A stretch of 64,000 bases of DNA from Agelaius tricolor (lineage: Eukaryota > Chordata > Aves > Passeriformes > Icteridae), in NCBI GenBank assembly GCA_023055355.1, contig JALJCS010000034.1, forward strand, positions 758,001 through 822,000. The letters are read 5' to 3'. The notes under the pieces were generated by a model. That model was not told where the DNA came from. It saw only the letters and a list, made by a program, of their open reading frames with translations, and ran no database searches. Made by a program: the position numbers and the translations under genes. Shown one piece after another: positions 59,501 to 64,000 of this stretch. The stretch's first letter is position 1. The number at the start of each line of letters is the position of its first letter.

Positions 59501-59597
59501 CTGCTCCTGCACCGCCGTGGGGCTCCCTCTCCCGGGCACCTTGGGCTGCCCCCAACGGCATCAGAGCCCCGAGCCTTCACCCCGCCTTTCCCTGACC
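59501..59597. repeat. Second copy of the 40,785-40,880 block
   Basis: Shares CTGCTCCTGCACCGC, GTGGGGCTCCCTCTC and GGCATCAGAGCCCCGAG in the same order and spacing. Confidence 0.8.
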
Positions 59598-59729
59598 CCC
59601 AAAGAAGGCTCAGGACGAGTCCGACTGCCCTGGACAGCAGCGCAGCGCTTCCCCCAAGCCCTTCCCCAGATGATGAAATCTCCATGTGATTCAATCTCTC
59701 CTAGGAAAATTCAGTCAAGGGTTTAATAT

Positions 59730-62700
59730 CTGAAAGCTTTACTCTCAAGAAGAATCATTTAAATTTGCCATCCTTGACAGGAGTTGTGATTGTGAGACCA
59801 AGTAGAGGAAGTCATGCTGCGGAACAATAAAATGATTTAAATATGAACTGGTTCAAGCCTGAACTGACACTTTGAATGTTTCTGTCTCTCTGCTAAAAAA
59901 ATTGGGTGTAAGAGAGGGGTTTAACTTTGTTCATTGCTAAATACACAGAAATCTAACATTGAAGTGCCTAGGCACAATACACACAGGTTAGAAAAATGGA
60001 GGTGGTACACATTGCATTCAGCTGCAGGCAGAAGGATTAGCTACCTCACACATACCCAATGTGCCTTCCAAGATATTCAATTGAACTTTGGACTCTGATT
60101 TCTAAGAACAGGAAAGTGAGGCAGATTAGGAAAGTGATGCCTGCCAGAAATGTAAAGCTAGCTTTGATACAGGTTTGGTGGTTTTGTGGTATTTTTTTCC
60201 CTCCTGCAATGCATGCCCAGGTAAAAGGTGTTCAATAGCAAAGCACGTTAGGCACACTAAAAGTCAAGGCAATTCACTTCTTTAGTGTGATGATCTTTCT
60301 TCATCTCTTAATAAAAGAAGCTCTCTCTGAATGGCTGCCAGATCTGATGAGATATGGTCAGCAAAAATGCCTAAAGCACGAGACCTGTTCTGGAAAGTGC
60401 TGCCCATGCACAGCTTTTGATTCTTGTCTTTGCACTGCTTGTGTTGTACTTTTTCTACTGTTTAGAAAGGTCTCGGCATCCAATATTGGTGGCAAGGTCC
60501 TTTTTGTGCAACAGGATGCTTTTTGTGGTTGTCAGTGCTTATTCAAGGTGATCTGTCCACAAGTTTGGGACATATTTTTAGAATCTCCTCTTTAATTGTG
60601 AGCATTTCCAGAGCATTTAACTCAAGTGATACTTCTTGTGTTAACAGCTGAACAATGTCTAGGAGAATACAGAAAACTATAAAATAATGGTAAATCACAA
60701 AAATATGATGCACAGAAAACCCTTATTAACAGATGCTGAAAATAAGAATGTAACCTTTGGTGGCTTGTTTTGAATTTGAATGAGTGCTCTTGTCATCTGC
60801 AGCAAAATATTCCTAACTGCTATGAGAATAACTGGCATTTATGGGCACTTAAATATGGTTCTTTACTATCTGTGTTTGCAGAAAATGGGCAGATCTTCCT
60901 GAGGTTAGCTGTTGGTATGCCACTTCTAGAGCAGATGGGGAAATAAAACACTGAAATCAAGTGATTTTAGCAATGAGAGAAGCTAAGGGACTATCAGTCC
61001 AAATGACAAGCTGGGGCTCACACCATTCTTTGTGTGTGCTTACAGGAGCTTTGGTTCTCTAGGAGTAAGAAAGAGTCTCTATGTTAAAATGTTTGCCTGC
61101 TATTGTTCATTAAAGAAACCCCAAAACTGCCACCCACACAGACTTCTGATCAAGAATGTCAGCAGAGTTTAAGGCTGAACTCTTCATACTTTTAGGCCTG
61201 AGCAGTCACCACCTTCTAAACTGTGGTCTAGTTTATTTAGACTACTCAGTTTCTTTCCTTTTAAAATTGGAATTAAAATTTCATGCACCTTTGGCCTTTT
61301 GAACTAATATATATTTGTTGTTTTCATATCCTAAGATTATATTCTTCAATTGAAAAACTATCCTATCATATATGCACCTCAAATGAGACGACTTCACTGG
61401 AAACAATATATTATCATGAAAAGTATGCTTTTGTAGTGCTAAACAGTTTTCAGCTGGTTAATCACAAAAATCCCCTCAGACTGTTCAGAACAAGACTGAA
61501 TTCAGGTAAAACTGTCATTTCATGTGACAATGCAAAGCTCATCTTAGCCAGTAAACAACAATACACTGCTTTGCTGTCAAAATGTAGCCATGAAGGACAG
61601 ACCTGAGACTCAACTTTTGCACTTTTAAGTATTTTTAAAGCAAGGTGTGCAGCAGGGGGAAAGTTTAGAAAATCAGTAGAAAATGCACTGTTAGATAAAA
61701 GCCTTGCTAATTGCCTCCAGAGCCTCTGCGTGAACACAGCTATTTTGTATTCTGGTTGGAGAAGTTATTGTGGAAAACTTCCAACATTCACTTGAAAAAA
61801 TGTTGAAAAAGGATCATGTGTTCTGTGTTTTTTGTCAGCATTAAAAATAGCTGCAGTGCTGAAGGTGATCTGTGTAGCAGTGATGTAATTGTGAACCAAA
61901 GCTGACATTTTGGTGTCTTATCTGCACGTCTCAAAAGGCTCTAGTTGGAGAAAGTGCACTTTAATGTAATTTTGCTTCTGTTGTGGTTGGCCAGTGAGCT
62001 GTCTGTGTACATGCATGCTGATGTTTTAAATATAAATTTACATGTATTTGATGATGTAGAGATACACACACACAAATACACATAATTTAGGTCTGCAAAC
62101 AAAATGATGCTTACAGACACATTTTTACATTGATTGTAAAATGTAAGTGTGACCTTCTAAAATCTGTTTCCCTTTATATCTCCAGCTAAATAAGTATTCA
62201 GTGCTACCCAGTATAAAATGACATATGACAGCTACTTGCTTAATTATAATTTTTGCAACTACCTCTTGATTACCATACACAAAAAGGCTCAGTGATTAGT
62301 TTTGACTGATTAACTTCTGTTTATAAAAGATACAGAAAAAGACACATGGTGTTGGAGGATGAAATTCTGGTCCTTCAGAAAGATGAAGCCAAAGAACCTT
62401 CCCCAGCAAAAGAGGACAATCCTAAACCATGCCCTGCACAGTCACTCCCAGCAGATGTTGGCCAGCCTGGAAAGATCAGGCAGGCAAGGATAATCAGGAA
62501 TTCTCCTGTCAGAGTTCCAGCTGGGAATGACTGGGTATGGTGTCAGTCATCTGTGCTCCTGAAACCGGTAGCTTTGTAAAAATAAGTATATAAACAGATC
62601 AATGAATAAATTCCCGGAAGCTGGATCCCTTCTGAACAGCCCATCTTCAAAAGTATTACCCAGGGTCTCTGATAGCAACCAAGCCCTAACAGCTTTTCCC

Positions 62701-64000
62701 TGAGGATGTGGAGATGCTCTGCAGGCTCTCCTCACATCACCAGCACAACTTTTTCCTCCTTGGTGCTGGTGGCTTGCCCCAGGTGCAAATGTGGTGAGAG
62801 AACACACAGTGGGAGACCTTGGGAAAGCACCCTAGGTGATATCCTGGCACGAGGGATGATACCTGACAAGATATTTGCTGTCCATAAATATTTAAGCAAG
62901 TACTGTAGGAAGGCGGCTTGGGGTTTCTTGCAATGTTCTATTTCCTTTAATTGTCAGTATCTCCTTATCAGCTGGTAGATGTGGTAGGTGTACTGTTATT
63001 GTCAAGAAAAACTGATCAAAATATGGGGGAATTTACATACAAATAAAAGCTGCTGGAAATGAACTCTAGTAATCCCAGTGCTCTGGTTTACCTCATCAAA
63101 TTTCCTCTCCTCGCCAGTCTGAGCAGAGATGAAGAGATGTGGAATTGCATTCACACCTCCTTCAAGGCAGGAAGAAAAGCAGAGTGAATTCATCCCTTTT
63201 TCTCTTGGATGGAGCCACTTTTACCCAAGTCTGCAGCACCCAGGGAACAACTGCATTAAAAAAAAAAGACTTGTAAGAACAATGAAGAATTGGAAGGAAG
63301 GTTCAGCCACTGAAATGGAGGCCAGCCCACTGTGAAATGTCAGGGTTTATATTTTACTTTTCTTCCAGTAGCTGCTGCTTTTCTCTTGGGATATTTTTTC
63401 CCTTCTTTTTAATAAATTCTCTTCCCTGCCTCACTTGAGCCCTGGAGCTTTCTCTGGGGTTTTATTAAGTGGTACTGGAGAGGAAAAATACTTGGGGACA
63501 TAACACCTCCACACCCCAGACCTTTCCCCTGTATTTGCACACCGGTACCTACCGTGGCCTAGACAGAGCTCTGGAGGGAGAATGGAGAAAATCCTCCCTT
63601 GCTGTAGCTGCTGGTGTGCAGGTAGAACTCTTTATCCAAAGTCTGCAGAATTCTGATGCTCTGCAGCAACATGCCAGGATCAGGCTTGGGTTAATGAAGC
63701 AATGAAACCAGCACTTAGCTTCCAAATTGATTTCCATGGAGACACCTACCCAGTAATAGTGTTTGGGCTTTTTTATTCAATAAAAGTTTGAGATATAAAT
63801 ATTCTCCATTTGCTTAATAGTTACAGTTGTAAAATATTTTAGGATAGCCTACCCGTCACCTGTCATTCAGCATCTCTATAAATGTCGTGAAAACATCATG
63901 GTGAAATAAAAACTTCTTATTTCCAGCCCACAAACCCTATTTCCACACACTCACAAAATCAAATCAGAGACAAAAAGGGGAGAGAAGGAGCTGGGGGGAC
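59730..64000. other. Unannotated AT-leaning DNA
   Basis: No exon chain, repeat family or RNA gene recognised in 4.3 kb. A few AATAAA words occur, as expected by composition. A stretch at 62,346-62,579 is open for 77 codons (VLEDEILVLQKDEAKEPS) but has no splice or family support. Confidence 0.45.

Noticed and set aside
62346..62579. Small coding gene of 77 residues
   Set aside because: No homology, no promoter or splice signals, length within chance for this composition.

Overview
This looks like nuclear DNA of a bird, probably a songbird. Evidence: two 3' ends of CR1 LINEs, an endogenous retrovirus whose LTR follows the avian leukosis/sarcoma layout, and two bird-like but truncated gene copies (SMARCA5 and GARNL3) set among GC-rich palindromes, minisatellites and LTR debris. 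Broken intron-bearing copies of unrelated genes, plus a very young provirus, would fit a W chromosome, a germline-restricted chromosome or another repeat-rich compartment. That placement is inference. I see no bacterial genes, rRNA, tRNA gene or CRISPR array.

Layout. 1-11,436: + strand, 15 exons of a SMARCA5 (ISWI ATPase) copy with its introns, carrying a nonsense codon in the ATPase core and lacking its last exons; two introns hold CR1 fragments. 11,437-21,650: purine tract, CTCGGC satellites, a small CpG island with a possible first exon, then about 8 kb in which I recognise no gene. 21,700-27,200: very GC-rich, with a nested palindrome centred near 23.7 kb. Its arms carry two facing copies of a peculiar short unit: GC-box promoter, tiny exon, pyrimidine intron, and an acceptor about 26 nt before AATAAA. 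A degenerate zinc-finger remnant lies at 25.8 kb. 27,200-31,250: unremarkable DNA, then an AT-rich and a G-poor block. 31,250-40,260: a third copy of the short unit, split by a 7.86 kb minus-strand provirus (31,675-39,533).

The provirus has two 292 bp LTRs that look identical, a 6 bp target duplication, a tRNA-Phe primer site, open gag, pro and env, and two intact -1 slippery heptamers. One single-base break lies in reverse transcriptase. Gag, LTR and pol look class II (alpha/beta-like); env is of the gamma type.

40,260-50,850: AT-rich repeats, a three-exon minus-strand GARNL3 fragment, a CpG island with a ZNF143-like site, a 1.25 kb pyrimidine microsatellite, 39 bp and 28 bp minisatellites, a T-rich higher-order repeat, a 46-55 bp minisatellite and a solo LTR. 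51,300-58,220: a minus-strand region with phase-matched splice-bounded exons of a gene I do not recognise, whose middle part is a ~1.7 kb tandem repeat in three copies. 58,300-59,600: a TATA promoter candidate and two blocks repeated from the 30-41 kb region. 59,700-64,000: nothing recognisable.

The window does not read as an operon or pathway. It is a mosaic of dying gene copies, satellites and one nearly intact retrovirus.
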